A stretch of 64,000 bases of DNA from Cytophagales bacterium (GTDB taxonomy: Bacteria; Bacteroidota; Bacteroidia; Cytophagales; Spirosomataceae), in NCBI GenBank assembly GCA_013298025.1, contig JAAFJE010000019.1:20798-84797 (forward strand). Reading direction: 5' to 3'. Shown one piece after another: positions 44,004 to 54,728 of this stretch. Every line of letters begins with the position of its first letter. Positions within the stretch are counted from its first letter, which is position 1. Both the position numbers and the translations under genes were made by a program. The notes beneath the pieces are model-generated. The model did no database searches. It was not told the origin of the DNA and saw only the letters and a program-made list of their open reading frames with translations.

Positions 44004-46229
44004 TTATAAATGAATTATGTCTTTTTTCTCAAACCTCGACAAGCGGAGGCTATTACTTACAACCGACACCGAACTAAGCGCCATTGCTGCACTTGCCAAC
44101 ATCGGATTGAGCAGAAAACCATTGAACGGATACAGTAATCCTGCTGCAATCGGAATACCAATGATATTATAAATAAATGCCCAAAACAAATTTTGGTAAA
44201 TAATCTGCTGAGTCCGATGAGCCAAAGCTATTGCCTGAGCGATACTCGACAAACGGGCGTTGGTCAAGGTCATTTGGGCTACACTCATGGCAATCGCCGC
44301 TCCTTTGCCCATTGCAATACTCACATCTGCCTGAGCCAACGCCTGCGAATCGTTGATGCCATCGCCAATCATGGCTACTATTTTTCCTTCTTGTTGCAAG
44401 GCCTGTACAAATTGGGCTTTTTCGTCGGGCATTACTTCTGCCTTTACCTGTGTAATACCTACTGCTTTGGCTACACAGGCCGCATTCGAGGCGTTGTCGC
44501 CAGTGAGCATATATAAGGCAATGCCTTGGGCTTGCAATTGCCGAAGGGCTACTTGGGCATCGGGTTTCAGGGCATCGGCGAGAGCCACAACCCCCAACAG
44601 TTGTGTTTCGTTGGCAAAAGCAACCACCGTATAGGCTTGTTGTAGCCAAGATTCGACATCAAAATCATGCAAGGCAATACCCAATTCTTTCATCCAAGCC
44701 AATTTGCCTACATAATAACGCTGTCCGTCATACAGGCCCGTTAGGCCTTTTCCAGCCAAGGTTTCCACCGAAGCAAGCACCACAGGCTTGGTTTGGGTAC
44801 TTTTCAGGTATGTCACAATTGCCTCCGCCAAGGGATGCGTAGAAGCCATTTCTAAGGCTAAAAGTACAGCCTTGTTTTCTGGATTTTGTAAACCATGTAC
44901 TGCTACCATTTGCGGTTTACCCTGCGTAATTGTTCCTGTTTTGTCTAGGACTATGGCATCTATGCGGTGAGCAAGGTCGAGGCTTTCGGCATCTTTTATC
45001 AAAATGCCCATACCAGCCCCTCTACCAATGGCTACCATTATGGCTGTAGGCGTGGCTAGTCCCAAGGCACAAGGACAAGCAATGACCAGCACCGAAACAG
45101 AGGTGAGCAAGGCATGGCTTAGGGCATTTCTTCCGCCAATCGACATCCAAATAATAAACGTCAGCAAGGCTATTCCTAAAACAATCGGCACAAACACCGA
45201 TGCCACTTTATCTACCGTTTTTTGAATAGGTGCTTTACTGCCTTGGGCTTCCTGCACCTGCCGAATAATATGCGACAAAAGCGTATGACTTCCTACCTTT
45301 TCCGCCAACAGTTTCAATTGCCCTTGCTGATTGATTGTTCCAGCAAATAGCTTGTCGCCTTTTTGTTTTTCTATGGGTACAGGCTCGCCAGAGAGCAAAC
45401 TTTCGTCCACAAACGAATGCCCCGAAAGGACTTTGCCATCAACAGGCACGCTTTCACCAGCTTTTACTATCAGCCTATCGCCTATGCTTACTTCGCTTAA
45501 ATCCGTCCATTTTTCTTCCCCATTTTCAATCAACCATACCTTTGTTGGACGCATCTGCATCAGTTGCTTGATAGCCCCTGCCGTATGCGACTTAGCTCTT
45601 TCTTCCAGCCATTTACCCAACAAAACAAAGGCAATCACCACCGCCGAAGCCTCGAAGTACACCGGTGCATGTAGCCCTTTGGTGTGCCAGTATTGCGGAA
45701 AAAATAGGGTAAAAACGCTAAAAAAATAAGCAATGCCTGTGCTGACAGCCACCAAGGTATCCATGTTGGCAGTACGATGTTTGGCTTGTAAATAGGCATT
45801 TTTGAAAAATGTTTTACCAAAAATAAAAACCACTGGCGTAGCCAATGCCCATTCGACCCAATTAGCCCACGTTTGGTGCATAAAGAACATTGCAACGACC
45901 ATCAGTGGCCAAGCCAACACATTTGCTCCTATCACCTTGGTACGTAATTGAGCCAGTTTGTCGGCTTGGTGCAGTTCTTGCGTTTCGGCCAAGGTTTCGG
46001 GCGTAGCCTCTATCAAGTCGTAGCCCACCGCCTGTATTTTTTCACGCAGTTGAGCCAACGAGGTCTGCTTGGCATCTATCTCTAAACGCACCGTTTCACT
46101 GGCAAAATTGACGCTACAAGCCAGTACGCCTGACTGTTTTTTTAGTACACGCTCGACGCTACTGGCACAAGCGGCACAAGTCATGCCCGTTACGGGGACT
46201 TGCCATTGTTGATGTGCTGTTGTTTCCAT
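44004..46229 (-). CDS. copA: Copper-exporting P-type ATPase
   Basis: Exports Cu+ from the cytoplasm at the cost of ATP. The 741-residue product has one N-terminal HMA domain (GMTCAACAS, Cys18/Cys21), the intramembrane VIACPCALGLATP motif, the phosphorylation site DKTGT, and the hinge GDGINDSQALAQADV. About eight transmembrane helices. A -7 box lies at 46258-46251 and overlaps an upstream in-frame ATG (46253), so the ATG at 46229 is chosen. Confidence 0.96.
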   Translation of the reverse strand: METTAHQQWQVPVTGMTCAACASSVERVLKKQSGVLACSVNFASETVRLEIDAKQTSLAQLREKIQAVGYDLIEATPETLAETQELHQADKLAQLRTKVIGANVLAWPLMVVAMFFMHQTWANWVEWALATPVVFIFGKTFFKNAYLQAKHRTANMDTLVAVSTGIAYFFSVFTLFFPQYWHTKGLHAPVYFEASAVVIAFVLLGKWLEERAKSHTAGAIKQLMQMRPTKVWLIENGEEKWTDLSEVSIGDRLIVKAGESVPVDGKVLSGHSFVDESLLSGEPVPIEKQKGDKLFAGTINQQGQLKLLAEKVGSHTLLSHIIRQVQEAQGSKAPIQKTVDKVASVFVPIVLGIALLTFIIWMSIGGRNALSHALLTSVSVLVIACPCALGLATPTAIMVAIGRGAGMGILIKDAESLDLAHRIDAIVLDKTGTITQGKPQMVAVHGLQNPENKAVLLALEMASTHPLAEAIVTYLKSTQTKPVVLASVETLAGKGLTGLYDGQRYYVGKLAWMKELGIALHDFDVESWLQQAYTVVAFANETQLLGVVALADALKPDAQVALRQLQAQGIALYMLTGDNASNAACVAKAVGITQVKAEVMPDEKAQFVQALQQEGKIVAMIGDGINDSQALAQADVSIAMGKGAAIAMSVAQMTLTNARLSSIAQAIALAHRTQQIIYQNLFWAFIYNIIGIPIAAGLLYPFNGFLLNPMLASAAMALSSVSVVSNSLRLSRFEKKDIIHL

Positions 46230-46250
46230 AAAAATTACTTTAGCTACGCA

Positions 46251-46258
46251 CAAAAGTA
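46251..46258 (-). promoter_or_regulatory. -7 box of copA
   Basis: TACTTTTG on the minus strand matches TAnnTTTG, 21 bases before the chosen copA ATG. The best -33 candidate (46287-46284) is 25 bases away, slightly long. Confidence 0.5.
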
Positions 46259-46359
46259 GTAATTCTTGACAAGAGCCTATTTACAAAATTTTCGCTAAAA
46301 TGTATAAAATTCTCTGCAAGAGTCTGCCAAGCTGGCTATCGTTATCAGGCATTATTGAG

Positions 46360-46367
46360 TATATTTG
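46360..46367 (+). promoter_or_regulatory. -7 box of the M14 peptidase gene
   Basis: TATATTTG matches TAnnTTTG and lies 28 bases before the ATG at 46396. It excludes the upstream in-frame ATG at 46300 as a start for this transcript. Confidence 0.5.
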
Positions 46368-46395
46368 GCTTTTCTTACACAAAAACTTATTTCGT

Positions 46396-48912
46396 ATGTA
46401 CAACAAAAGATTCATCAACATTTTATTCTTTTGCTTGTTTTGTAGCAGTCTTTTTGCCCAGACGATACAATCGCCAGAAGAATTTTTACAGTTTAAAAAA
46501 GGACAACGATTTTTACGTCATCACCAAGTTGTAAGCTATTATGAATACATAGCTGCCCAATTTCCGAAACAAGTCAAACTTATTCAATACGGCAGCACCA
46601 ACGAAGGTCGTCCTTTATTGGTAGCCGTTGTTGCTTCGGCCGAAAACTTTGCCAATTTAGAAGAAATTCGTACCAACAACCTCAAAGCCATTGGTTTGCT
46701 CGATGGCAAACCCACCGACCGCAAGCAACCTGCTATAGCATGGATGAGCTACAACGTACATGGCAATGAGTCGTGTGGCACAAACACCGCTCCTTTTGTT
46801 TTGCACGAATTGCTCAATCCTAATAATACCCGTAGCAAAGCTATTTTAGCAAATACCGTGGTACTTCTCGACCCCTCTATCAATCCTGATGGCTACGACC
46901 GTTATGCCAACTGGTATAACCAAAAGGTAGGGGCAACCTTCAATGCTAATCCAGCGGCATGGGAACACAGCGAACCTTGGCCAGGCGGACGATACAATCA
47001 CTATCTTTTCGACCTCAACCGTGATTGGGCTTGGCAAGTACAAAAAGAATCGCAGGCTCGTATGGCTTTGTACCGCCAATGGATGCCCCAACTCCATGCC
47101 GATTTTCATGAACAAGGCGTAGAATCGCCCTATTATTTTTCGCCCGCAGCCAAACCGTATCATGAGGATATCACTACTTGGCAACGTGATTTTCAACGAA
47201 TCATTGGCGATTATAACAAAAAAGATTTTGATAAAAATGGCTGGTTGTATTTCTCGAAAGAACGTTTCGATTTACTTTATCCTTCGTATGGCGACACCTA
47301 CCCAACCTATAATGGTGCTTTTGGCATGACCTACGAACAAGGCGGTTCGGGTAGAGCAGGCTTGGGTATTGCCAAAAGAGATGGCGATACGCTTACCCTC
47401 AAACAACGCATCGACCACCATTTCAGTACTTCATTTGCTTGTTTAGATGCCATTTCAGCCAATGCCGATAAAGCCGTAAGCGAATTTTACAAGTTTCATA
47501 GCAATGCCATCAGCAATCCTGTAGGCACTTATAAAACGTTTATTATCAAGACAAAAGGTGAAGAATCAAGGGTAAAAGAATTTCTCACGTACCTCGACAA
47601 AGAAGGATTTCAGTATGGTACAGCCGGTAAAGATATGGTTGCGGCGGTGGCTTATGGCTACAACGAAGACAAAACCTCATCATTGCGTATCGAGGCCGAC
47701 GACATTGTGTTGAGTCTTTACCAGCCTCGTTCTACGCTCTTGAAAATTTTGATGGAACCTAAAACAATGGTCGAAGATTCGCTTACCTACGACATTACGG
47801 CGTGGTCGTTGCCTTATGCTTATGGTTTAAAAGCTTACGCACTCAAAGACCGCTTGATGCCTGCGGGAAAAGTGGCGTTTAAAACAAGTATTAGTAAAAA
47901 CGAAAATGCGTATGCTTATCTAGCCAAATGGCAATCTTTTACTGATTTGAAATTTTTGGCAAGTCTGATGCAAAAAGGCATTAAAGTTCGGGCAGCCGTA
48001 AAATCTTTTGAAATAGACAACCAAAGCTATCCTGCTGGCACATTGATTATCACCCGTACAGGCAACGAAGCTTTAGGCAATAATTTCGACCAAATTGTAT
48101 TCGACGAAGCCCAACGCTTGCAAGTCAATCTTGTTCCCGTAAACACAGGTATGCCAAGCAAAGGCTCTGATTTTGGTTCTGAAAATGTGGTATTTCTCAA
48201 AAAACCTCGCATTGCTACCCTTGCTGGCGATGGCGTTTCGGCCACAGGTTTTGGTGAAGTATGGCATTTTTTCGACCAACAAATCGGTTTTCCTATCACG
48301 GTGCTACCCGACAATAGCCTTGGCAATGCCAATTTGAGTGCTTATGATGTATTGATTTTACCAGGCGGAGGCTACAGGTCGCTCAACGATACCCAACTCA
48401 ACAAGCTCAAAGATTGGGTAAGAGCAGGAGGTAAACTTATTGCTATAGAAAATGCCCTTAAAGTTTTTGCAGGAAAAGAAGGCTTTGATTTAAAAACCAA
48501 AGAAGACGACAAGAAAAAAGAAACCGACGAAAGTAAGCTTAAAATCTATGGTAATGCCGAACGAGAAGCTTTATCGGAAGAAACATCGGGTAGCATTTAC
48601 CGTGTGACACTCGACACTACGCACCCCTTGGCTTTTGGGTATCCGAGTACCTATTTTAGCCTTGTGTTGGAAGGTACAGGCTATCAGTATTTATCAGATG
48701 GCTGGAATGTGGGTATAACCAAAGGAAAAGATTTGATGGCTGGTTTTGCTGGCGTAAAAGCCCAAGAAAAACTGAAAAACGCCTTAATTTTTGGCGATGT
48801 AGAGTTTGGACAAGGTCATATTATTTATATGGCAAACAACCCTTTGTTCAGAGGTTTTTGGCAAAACGGCAAACTCCTTTTCGGTAATGCAGTGTTTATG
48901 GTAGGGAATTAG
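46396..48912 (+). CDS. Secreted M14-family zinc carboxypeptidase
   Basis: An 838-residue exported protein (signal peptide about residues 1-21, ending SSLFA). The catalytic domain carries the M14 zinc ligands His122 and Glu125 (NVHGNES) and a third His in QLHADFHEQ; the segment GRYNHYLFDLNRDWAWQ is typical. The C-terminal ~250 residues include a class-I glutamine-amidotransferase-like fold (VLILPGGGYRSLNDTQLNKL), often found in long M14 peptidases of Bacteroidota. It cleaves C-terminal residues from peptides, probably for nutrition. Start chosen to give a signal peptide. Confidence 0.92.
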   Translation: MYNKRFINILFFCLFCSSLFAQTIQSPEEFLQFKKGQRFLRHHQVVSYYEYIAAQFPKQVKLIQYGSTNEGRPLLVAVVASAENFANLEEIRTNNLKAIGLLDGKPTDRKQPAIAWMSYNVHGNESCGTNTAPFVLHELLNPNNTRSKAILANTVVLLDPSINPDGYDRYANWYNQKVGATFNANPAAWEHSEPWPGGRYNHYLFDLNRDWAWQVQKESQARMALYRQWMPQLHADFHEQGVESPYYFSPAAKPYHEDITTWQRDFQRIIGDYNKKDFDKNGWLYFSKERFDLLYPSYGDTYPTYNGAFGMTYEQGGSGRAGLGIAKRDGDTLTLKQRIDHHFSTSFACLDAISANADKAVSEFYKFHSNAISNPVGTYKTFIIKTKGEESRVKEFLTYLDKEGFQYGTAGKDMVAAVAYGYNEDKTSSLRIEADDIVLSLYQPRSTLLKILMEPKTMVEDSLTYDITAWSLPYAYGLKAYALKDRLMPAGKVAFKTSISKNENAYAYLAKWQSFTDLKFLASLMQKGIKVRAAVKSFEIDNQSYPAGTLIITRTGNEALGNNFDQIVFDEAQRLQVNLVPVNTGMPSKGSDFGSENVVFLKKPRIATLAGDGVSATGFGEVWHFFDQQIGFPITVLPDNSLGNANLSAYDVLILPGGGYRSLNDTQLNKLKDWVRAGGKLIAIENALKVFAGKEGFDLKTKEDDKKKETDESKLKIYGNAEREALSEETSGSIYRVTLDTTHPLAFGYPSTYFSLVLEGTGYQYLSDGWNVGITKGKDLMAGFAGVKAQEKLKNALIFGDVEFGQGHIIYMANNPLFRGFWQNGKLLFGNAVFMVGN

Positions 48913-49053
48913 TGAATTAGTGAGTTAGTGAGTTAGTGAGTTAGTGAGTTAGTGAGTTAGTGAGTTGACAGAATAACAGATACATAAGTTTCAGTATTTA
49001 CCTGTTTTTATCACAAATAATTCACTAACTCACTCATTAACAATTCACTAACT
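48909..49053. repeat. Tandem TTAGTGAG octamer array with inverted counterpart
   Basis: TTAGTGAA (48909-48916) followed by six perfect TTAGTGAG units (48917-48964), the array beginning inside the end of the M14 gene. The opposite arm at 49021-49053 contains TTCACTAACTCACTCATTAA then CAATTCACTAACT. The two arms are complementary enough to form a long hairpin between convergent genes. Confidence 0.9.
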
Positions 49054-49065
49054 AAATCAATAATT

Positions 49066-49521
49066 TTATCGAACAACATACTTAAACGCCACGCCCGTCA
49101 GGATATAGCCCGACGTTGTAGCCGTTGAAAACACCTTGTAATTGACGTTCATCAGTCCACTTGCACCCAAATCTTGTGCTTTAGCGACAAGCTCGTTCAT
49201 CAAATCACGTTTTTGTTGTTCATCATTGCCACGTTTCAACATTCTACCTTTGTATTCTTGGTCTGATGTCAAAGGATATTCTGCCGAAATGGTCAATTTT
49301 TCAATCTCAACAAACTTACTTTGTGGCCGGTCTGTGCCTTGCAAAATTTCGATAGGATATTTGTCTTTACCTCCAAAATCGAAGCCCACCCCCGAATCAT
49401 AGCCTCCTTTTTCATAATTTGGCTTATAATATTGGCTGGTTTGTAAAGGTTTGTTGCAGGCATTACACAAGGCAATCGTGACAAGCAAGCAAACAAGTTT
49501 ATTAAATGGTTTCTGCATCAT
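49066..49521 (-). CDS. Lipoprotein of unknown function
   Basis: A 151-residue lipoprotein: signal with lipobox LCNAC (Cys22). The C-terminal half (about 88-151, ISAEYPLTSDQEYKGRMLK then AKAQDLGASGLMNVNYKVFS) resembles the YbjQ/heavy-metal-binding type of small beta-alpha domain, but this is only a weak resemblance. Its first 20 bases overlap the end of the Dabb gene, which indicates coupled translation. Function unknown. Confidence 0.7.
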   Translation of the reverse strand: MMQKPFNKLVCLLVTIALCNACNKPLQTSQYYKPNYEKGGYDSGVGFDFGGKDKYPIEILQGTDRPQSKFVEIEKLTISAEYPLTSDQEYKGRMLKRGNDEQQKRDLMNELVAKAQDLGASGLMNVNYKVFSTATTSGYILTGVAFKYVVR

Positions 49522-49804
49522 AAATCAGTACTCTATCCCAGAGATGTTTACATTCTTCTACAAATTTAAGGTGGATAGGGTCTATTTGGTACGCATCATG
49601 CCCAGCTTTATCGTTAAAAACTGTTAAAAGGTTATAATCATAGCTGCGGTCAATCACAGGGCGGTCGGTATCGGCTGGCGTACCTACGTTGAATACAGTG
49701 ACACCTTCAATCGCACCGAGCGACTGAACACCTGCCACAAACTGTTGGCGGTCGTCGGCAGACAAATCTGCTTTCAACCAGAAATTTACAATATGAACAA
49801 ACAT
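49502..49804 (-). CDS. Dabb (stress-responsive A/B barrel) protein
   Basis: A 100-residue protein of the Dabb family (dimeric alpha/beta barrel): starts MFVHIVNFWLKADLSADDRQ, and the segment DYNLLTVFNDKAGHDAYQID (about 56-75) is typical. Members include heme-degrading and polyketide-cyclase-like enzymes and many of unknown role. It overlaps the downstream lipoprotein gene. Confidence 0.88.
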   Translation of the reverse strand: MFVHIVNFWLKADLSADDRQQFVAGVQSLGAIEGVTVFNVGTPADTDRPVIDRSYDYNLLTVFNDKAGHDAYQIDPIHLKFVEECKHLWDRVLIYDAETI

Positions 49805-49932
49805 GGTTTTGGATTTAAAGTGATTAAAAAGGGTTATTTTAAAAGGGTACTACCTTTTTTATCCATCAATATATAACAAAACGATAGTCGCAAGACAAAC
49901 AACTAGCCTTACGACCATCTTTATACTGGTGC

Positions 49933-50814
49933 TTACAAATTATCTTTCGCCAATACCACTTTCATTTTTTCGCCCAATTCGTCAGAGGCTTTTACCAATG
50001 GCAAACGCACATCCGAACCGCAAATGCCTTTGATTTCTAAGATTTTTTTCACGCCTACAGGGTTGCCTTCTTCATACAAATGTGGGTCGATAGCCAAGAA
50101 ATCGCCCAATGCTTTGCGTGCCGTTGCGAAATCGCCATCGAGGGCCGCATGAATCATTTGGGTAAATTTCACGGGTACAGCATTGGCAATCACCGACATT
50201 ACGCCTACGCCTCCACAAGCAATGATGGGTACAGCCTGCACGTCGTCGCCAGAGATAAGCAAAAAGTCTTCGGGCTTATCTTTATAAATTTCCATACATT
50301 GCTCAATGATGCAAGAAGCTTCTTTCACCCCGATAATATTCGGATGTTCGGCCAATTTCAACGTTGTAGCCGCCGCCATATTGATGCCTGTACGCCCCGG
50401 AATATTATACATAATCACAGGTACTGGCGAAGCATCTGCCACCGCCGAATAGTGGGCTATCACGCCTCTCGCCCCCGGTTTGTTATAATACGGACAAACC
50501 GACAAAATGGCATCTACGCCCGACAAGTCGAGTTCTTGCAATTGTTTTACCACTTCTGGCGTATTGTTTCCTCCTACGCCATACACGATAGGAAGATTTT
50601 TAACATTATTTTCTTGGATAAATGATAAAATCCGTTTCTTTTCATCCTTTGATGTGGTAGCCGATTCGCCTGTAGTTCCTTGTACAACCAGATAATCTAC
50701 TCCTCCGTCGCTTACGTGTTGTACTAATGCTTTTAATCCGTCGAAATCGATACTCCCGTCTGCGTGCATAGGAGTCACTAATGCGGGTGCTACCCCATGA
50801 AATTTTGGTCTCAT
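49933..50814 (-). CDS. dapA: 4-hydroxy-tetrahydrodipicolinate synthase
   Basis: Condenses pyruvate and aspartate semialdehyde in lysine/diaminopimelate synthesis. The 293-residue TIM barrel has the TTGES motif (VQGTTGESATT), the Tyr of MYNIPGRTGINM and the Schiff-base Lys in IIGVKEAS (about residue 163). Length is standard. It follows ligA on the same strand with a 59-base gap. Confidence 0.96.
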   Translation of the reverse strand: MRPKFHGVAPALVTPMHADGSIDFDGLKALVQHVSDGGVDYLVVQGTTGESATTSKDEKKRILSFIQENNVKNLPIVYGVGGNNTPEVVKQLQELDLSGVDAILSVCPYYNKPGARGVIAHYSAVADASPVPVIMYNIPGRTGINMAAATTLKLAEHPNIIGVKEASCIIEQCMEIYKDKPEDFLLISGDDVQAVPIIACGGVGVMSVIANAVPVKFTQMIHAALDGDFATARKALGDFLAIDPHLYEEGNPVGVKKILEIKGICGSDVRLPLVKASDELGEKMKVVLAKDNL

Positions 50815-50873
50815 TCTAAAATTGTGTTTGATTAAAACATGGCTCTGCCATGTTTTAGGTACGTTGACAATGG

Positions 50874-52958
<2,085 letters not shown>

Positions 52959-53064
52959 CTAAATTTAAGGCATTCCTCTAATTTTAGCCTTAAATTTCGT
53001 CTAAGTTACATTAGTTTTTAAGCAAATTTGCTTAAAAAAATTTAAAAACTTTTACCTGCCAGTA

Positions 53065-53643
53065 ATGAAAAACTGTACCCCCACCCTTAGAATGATGGGC
53101 TTATTGCTCATGTTATGTTGTAGTGCAAGTGTTTTTGCTCAAAATTGGTCTTATGGCGTTCGAGCAGGCTTTAATGCCAGTGATGCCTCTGGTTTAGGAC
53201 TTTTCCGAAACCCATCGAATGTATTACCAGCCTATCATATAGGTGTTTTTGGCGAAACGTATCTTTATAATGAAGTTCGTCTTTGTCCCGAATTGACCTA
53301 TGCCATCAAAGGCTTTAGAAGCGGAGGTAATAACATAAGTGACGGCTTTATCGACTTATCTCTTGTAGGCAAACTGCCACTTGGAGAGGGTATTTCTTAC
53401 TTTATATTTGGGCCATTTGCCTCCTACCAAATTACGAAAAACGACCTTCTTCCCGACAAAAAGCCTTTTGATATTGGAGGTATTATAGGCTATGGCTACC
53501 AAATTAACGAACAACTAGGAGCAGAGTTGAGGGTTGTGTTTCCTGCCACAGTGTGGGAAAGACCAGCATCTTTGGGAGGCGACCCGTACCGACTCGCCGC
53601 TTGGAGCATTGGGCTTACCTATTTGTTGCCTTGGGGACAATAA
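53065..53643 (+). CDS. PorT-type outer-membrane beta-barrel protein
   Basis: A 192-residue exported protein (signal peptide about residues 1-25, ending SVFAQ). The mature part is made of alternating hydrophobic strands starting WSYGVRAGFNASDAS and ending with an aromatic-rich last strand (SIGLTYLLPWGQ), as in the small eight-strand barrels of the PorT/OMP_b-brl type. No ligand is evident. rpe follows 73 bases downstream. Confidence 0.82.
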   Translation: MKNCTPTLRMMGLLLMLCCSASVFAQNWSYGVRAGFNASDASGLGLFRNPSNVLPAYHIGVFGETYLYNEVRLCPELTYAIKGFRSGGNNISDGFIDLSLVGKLPLGEGISYFIFGPFASYQITKNDLLPDKKPFDIGGIIGYGYQINEQLGAELRVVFPATVWERPASLGGDPYRLAAWSIGLTYLLPWGQ

Positions 53644-53704
53644 TGAAGCCATGCCTTTTTCCTATTCCAAATCGCTTTTATTTTTTCCTTCAACAACAAA
53701 AGCG

Positions 53705-53712
53705 TAATTTTG
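53705..53712 (+). promoter_or_regulatory. -7 box immediately before rpe
   Basis: TAATTTTG matches TAnnTTTG but ends only 4 bases before the rpe ATG at 53717, so a transcript from here would be almost or fully leaderless. No clear -33 box. It may be chance. Confidence 0.35.
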
Positions 53713-53716
53713 TGCT

Positions 53717-54370
53717 ATGAAAAATGTAATCATAGCACCGTCTGTGTTAGCCGCAGACTTTGCCAATCTTCAGCGCGATGTTGAGATGGTAAACCAGTCA
53801 CAAGCCGATTGGTTTCATATTGATGTAATGGATGGTGCATTTGTACCCAATATTTCGTTTGGAATGCCCGTTATTGAAGCAATCAATCGTCATGCAAGAA
53901 AACCCTTAGATGTGCATTTGATGATTGAAAAACCAGAGCGTTATTTAGAAGAATTTAAACGTATTGGTGCCAGTAATATTACGGTTCACTACGAGGCTTG
54001 TCCGCATATTCACCGTACTTTACAACAAATCAAATCGCTTGGTTGTTTGGCTGGTGTGGTACTCAATCCCGGCACGCCTGTCAATGTACTTGATGCGATA
54101 ATAGAAGACTGCGATATGGTACTTTTGATGTCGGTTAACCCAGGTTTTGGTGGACAAAAATTCATCGAATCGACTTATGATAAAGTAAGGCAATTGCGTC
54201 GAATGATAGACGACCGAGGACTAAACACTATTATTGAGATTGACGGAGGGGTAAACTTTGAAACAGGTACAAAACTCCTCGAAGCAGGTGCTAATGCACT
54301 GGTAGCAGGAAGCTTTGTTTTCAATGCCAGTAATCCTCTTGACACCATTGCTCAACTAAAAACGCTATAA
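53717..54370 (+). CDS. rpe: Ribulose-phosphate 3-epimerase
   Basis: Interconverts ribulose-5-phosphate and xylulose-5-phosphate in the pentose-phosphate pathway. The 217-residue TIM barrel has IAPSVLAADFANLQ at the start, WFHIDVMDGAFVPNISFG with the metal-binding His and Asp, and VNPGFGGQKFI and IEIDGGV near the C-terminus. Standard length. Confidence 0.96.
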   Translation: MKNVIIAPSVLAADFANLQRDVEMVNQSQADWFHIDVMDGAFVPNISFGMPVIEAINRHARKPLDVHLMIEKPERYLEEFKRIGASNITVHYEACPHIHRTLQQIKSLGCLAGVVLNPGTPVNVLDAIIEDCDMVLLMSVNPGFGGQKFIESTYDKVRQLRRMIDDRGLNTIIEIDGGVNFETGTKLLEAGANALVAGSFVFNASNPLDTIAQLKTL

Positions 54371-54728
54371 CTCAGCTATTGAGCGAATGAGTGATTTGTG
54401 ATTGAGTGATTTACAAATTAAATGCTTTCATTTCACAAATAATAATAATAATGAGTCTTGTATGAAAGTTTGGCTTTGTCTTTAAAATAAAATTGATGTT
54501 GTAGCGGCAACTCTTGCAGTTGCCGCATTCAACAGAGCAACCACAAGAGTTGCCAACATCAAAAATCTAACGATAAGAATGATTTTGAACAAAAAAACCT
54601 TCGTACAACCCTCATTGACAACTCATTGTTAGTCCTTACTAGATAACTTCTTTGCACTTACTTACGATTTTATAAAAAAGACGCTTTAATCCAACAATCA
54701 TTTTCCTATATAATTTTATCAGCGACTT
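54371..54728. repeat. Dispersed intergenic repeat element with nested hairpins, copy A
   Basis: The element begins with degenerate TTAGTGA-like units (54376-54415), then carries nested hairpins. The inner one is GCGGCAACT (54504-54512) / AGTTGCCGC (54518-54526). The outer one pairs TTGATGTT (54493-54500) and GGCAACTCTTG (54506-54516) with CAAGAGTTGCC (54544-54554) and AACATCAA (54555-54562). It continues with GATAAGAATGATTTTGAAC, CCTTCGTACA and GACGCTTTA. The same ordered blocks recur near 62.24-62.50 kb. No gene is present. Confidence 0.7.

Noticed and set aside
46300..46395. N-terminal extension of the M14 peptidase
   Set aside because: It would place a non-signal segment before a good signal peptide and starts upstream of the -7 box at 46360.
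48909..48964. CRISPR-like array
   Set aside because: The octamer units are contiguous with no spacers and there are no cas genes; it is a tandem repeat.
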